NCBI GenBank assembly: GCA_907164885.2
Contig: OU015493.1
Location: 62,445,668-62,509,667, forward strand
From: Dolomedes plantarius
Taxonomy: Eukaryota; Arthropoda; Arachnida; Araneae; Dolomedidae
Reading direction: 5' to 3'
DNA: 64,000 nt
Positions 61,363 to 64,000 of the stretch are shown here, piece by piece (within the stretch, counting starts at the first letter, position 1; each line of letters begins with the position of its first letter). The position numbers were made by a program, and so were the translations under genes. The notes under the pieces are model-generated. The model searched no databases. It worked only from the letters and a program-made list of their open reading frames with translations, and had not been told where the DNA came from.

Positions 61363-63070
61363 GAGGAGAAGGTGGGATTATGGATCCTGCATTTATTATG
61401 GACCCCCTTAATATCTGCCTTATGCGCAGGTGCAGCCGTTAATTATAGCTGTGATCTAGACCCCCTAGGTGGCTGTAATGGATAGTAAAGGTCATTGACC
61501 CCAGTTGACTCGCGAATGATGTCCTGTGGACAATTGTTTGTTTTTCGAGTTTTCAAACTTTTTCTGAGAAAAGTAAAAGTGAATATTTTACATATCTACT
61601 AAAAACTGATTCCTGTGCCTTATTCTACACGAAATGGAGTTCCTTTTGAGCTAGTTCGAAATTAAATTCGATGTAATTCATAATGTGAAAAATGAGTTTG
61701 TTTCCAAGATGGCGTTGTTTGAAATATGGACCCCATGGGTGCTGGTATTATGGACCCGGGTTCATATTACCAACAACCGGTTTCGATGATGTAATAATAA
61801 TGTTTCCGTGATAAAATTTAATTCCACAGTTGATTTCATTGTGACACATTTTATTTTCATGTTTTGTAATCCTTCTCGATTATTCTGGAATCTAAGAATG
61901 AAAGTTGAGAAGAAATCTCCCGCTAGTAAGGACGCTGTAGTGCGCAGAAGTTGGGATAGGGTGAAGATGATTGAGGCTATCCAGAAGCTAAGATGCTGAG
62001 AAATGGTACTAAAGGAGGCTGCCAGAGTGTTTGGTGTGTCAAGAATAACTTTGAGATTATTGTCTTCACAAGTGGATAAGCCAGCAGCAGATTTGGTTAT
62101 ACAAAAACTAGAGTTTGGTTTTGGTTTGGAGCGCTACGGTCAACTTTTGTTATACAAGGGCTAATTAGACCGAGACCGATAATTTAAAGCTGATAAAAGG
62201 TGGCTGGGTTATTTTTATTTGCTGGAGAGCTTGTGTTCAGGGAATCAATTCCAGAATCTTCAATGTAGATGTGACTGGTTTATGTGTGGTTCAGTCAAAA
62301 TTTTCTCAAATCATGGGGTTGAAGAGAAAACGTCAGGTGGGATCTCTGTCTACAGCGGAACGTGGTTATCTGGTAACTGTGGTTTGCTGCATGAGTGCTG
62401 GGGGAACATATTTTCCACTAATGACGATATTTCCTCTTAAAATCTTAACGGATCAGCTTATGAGTGGAGCCCCATCCAGAGCAATTGGAAGAGCTCATCC
62501 TTATGGGTGGATACAAGCCCATATGCTTGCAGAGATGGCCCAGACCAGCAAGAAGCATCGTCCATCTTCTGTGAAGATGAATTCAAAGATGACACATAGA
62601 ACTTTGTATTCGTTGTGGGATGAGTCTACACTGGACTCATTCTGTGTGCACCGGAGCCGAAGCTGAGTTTTATATTTGCGACTTTTGTCGCCAAAATTGA
62701 AGTTTTTATATATAGATAATATTTGATGATCCAGCTGTTTAATAATATATTATCTTTCTTTCACTTTATTCATTTGAAAACTTTTATTTTATTTGTTTCC
62801 AGCTGTTTAATAGATAGATAAATGAATTTTTTCGGTAAAAAAGATGGGGGTCCATATTACCGTCCACTTTCGGTCACCTGCAAGTTTTGACTTTTTTCAC
62901 TTATGTGATTGTATACATCTTAAAATTTGATTTAATGGCAAATCCACTTAAGGATGTTTAGATGATGAGTTATCGAAGAGGTTAGAGCCTCAAAATATGA
63001 AAATCGGTCTTTAGTATGACCACAGTGAGCCAAAATCAAAAGGGGGGTTCCATAATCCCCCCTTCTCCTG
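61363..63070 (+). mobile_element. pogo-type DNA transposon, copy 2 (both ends present)
   Basis: Ends GAGGAGAAGGTGGGATTATG (61363) and the complement of CAGGAGAAGGGGGGATTATG (63070) are flanked by TA on both sides. The motif TTATGGACC or its complement recurs at the ends and inside both subterminal regions (about 61379, 61400, 61730, 61750, 62845, 63047). About 1.7 kb remain, with a deletion between the helix-turn-helix and DDE regions. Confidence 0.92.
61850..62690 (+). pseudogene. pogo-type transposase, internally deleted
   Basis: The psq helix-turn-helix begins MKVEKKSPASKDAVV and KMIEAIQKLRC, then hits a stop at 61997 where copy 1 has Glu. HTH residues continue to about 62160. A deletion removes the second DNA-binding segment kept in copy 1. 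The DDE part resumes with FNVDVTG (first Asp, about 62258), RKRQVGSLSTAERGYLVTVV, CCMSAGGTYFP and SGAPSRAIGRAHPYGWIQAH (to about 62525). The second and third catalytic residues are missing before the acidic tail near 62570-62660. Confidence 0.88.
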
Positions 63071-63072
63071 TA

Positions 63073-63292
63073 ATAGTTTCACTCCTCTCAAGCCCGACCT
63101 TGCTCTAAAAATAGATAGCTCGTCCGATTATTCAAGCGAATCGAGGTCATCTCAAAACGGGGAAAACGACCTACTTTTCTACCCGCGCGTCTGAAAATAT
63201 GAACTCTAGTGGCTTTTTCGCGCCACGAAAATTATTAATCCCTAAGCCCCCTTTAAATTTAACTTAATTATTCCTTTCCCAATTAATTTCTT

Positions 63293-63353
<61 letters not shown>

Positions 63354-64000
63354 ATAGAGATTGAGATACTACTCTGATTTGGCCGGAAAAAAAACAATAT
63401 CGTATTTTCCACAGCATTCGTCACGTGTATGTCTTCATAAAAAATGACTGTAGTGTTTCAATAAGATAATATCGTTAAGTACTTTCACTTCCTGATATAT
63501 TAAACAAAATCTTTCCCCTAAATCCAGGAAATTCGTCGCAAATAAGATACAAAAGAATTAACAATTCTTTACTTTTTTATTAGCCAAGTATATTTTCCTC
63601 CCTATTTTCGAAGCTCTTACGGAGGCAAATAATGGAGAATTTAATCACATTGCACCTAAGCCAATAACGCTGAAATTTAATTTATTTTTACATAAAAATA
63701 AAATGCAGTTAATGTTAGGGATCCATTTTAATCTCCCCATATTTTATTTTGAAGCGGAACGCAGCGTGCAATATTTCTTTTCAAAAGTTATGTTCGCCAT
63801 CCCGTGAAAATAATTTCAGTTTTCACCCGCATATTCCAATTCTTGTTTTTATTTTTCCCTTATACGAAACGCAAGTTGCACTTTGGAAAAAGAAGTTTGA
63901 TAGTTTCAGTGCTTTAAAATAAAATAATGATACCTCGTTGAAATTTTCTCAAAGAAGTCTGGAGATATCATGATCTCTTCAAATTAATTAAAAAAGCAAG
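63073..64000. other. No gene recognised; contains a (TA)n tract
   Basis: (TA)n at 63297-63350. The remainder has no open frame of note or repeat partner. Confidence 0.5.

Overview
The window is eukaryotic, AT-rich and made almost entirely of transposable elements (TEs). I find no intact host gene, no rRNA and no free-standing functional tRNA gene. Abundant non-autonomous Helitrons, decayed Tc1/mariner, pogo/Tigger, hAT and PIF/Harbinger DNA transposons, TTAA-flanked elements, tRNA-derived SINEs and very long (TA)n arrays all suggest an arthropod. A spider or other chelicerate is my best guess; that is inference, not proof.

Layout. 1-2240: a pogo-type element on the minus strand, cut by the window start and hit by a SINE, then a compound SINE. 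3168-4402: a PIF/Harbinger remnant with a HARBI1/ALP1-like exon fragment. 7960-8405 and 9747-10114: inverted-repeat elements, the second carrying a mariner C-terminal fragment. 10810-12143: a TTAA-flanked element containing a Helitron. 12481-14283: a complete but dead Tigger copy. 16073-16875: an internally deleted mariner-type element. 17405-18012: a textbook non-autonomous Helitron. 19148-19430: a SINE with perfect target-site duplications. 19801-24000: MITEs and a Helitron. 24764-25260: a probable solo LTR. 25368-26255: a dead Tc1 transposase. 26700-27528: a hAT element with a perfect 8-bp duplication. 28483-29767: MITEs. 31025-35603: two copies of an unclassified repeat with a (TA)n core (called family B here), each carrying an insertion in the core. 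36768-38303: two Helitrons back to back, the second ending in three 184-bp tandem units. 41095-48530: a TTAA element, a Helitron carrying family B, an interrupted MITE, a palindromic mariner and giant TA arrays. 48900-52740: a hairpin-bearing 155-bp tandem array, a Helitron and a local segmental duplication. 52817-56083: a three-level nest (family B, then a DD41D-type mariner, then a Tc1). 59199-60852: a complete Helitron and an inverted-repeat element. 61363-63070: a second pogo copy, in opposite orientation to the first.

Every recognisable transposase is broken by frameshifts, stops, deletions or insertions, so nothing here looks able to move by itself. The only non-TE coding candidate I would pursue is on the minus strand at 44355-44674: a start in good Kozak context, about 106 codons with one frame change, and AATAAA just after the stop. 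I cannot name it. Host signals that depend on distant exons would be invisible at this scale.
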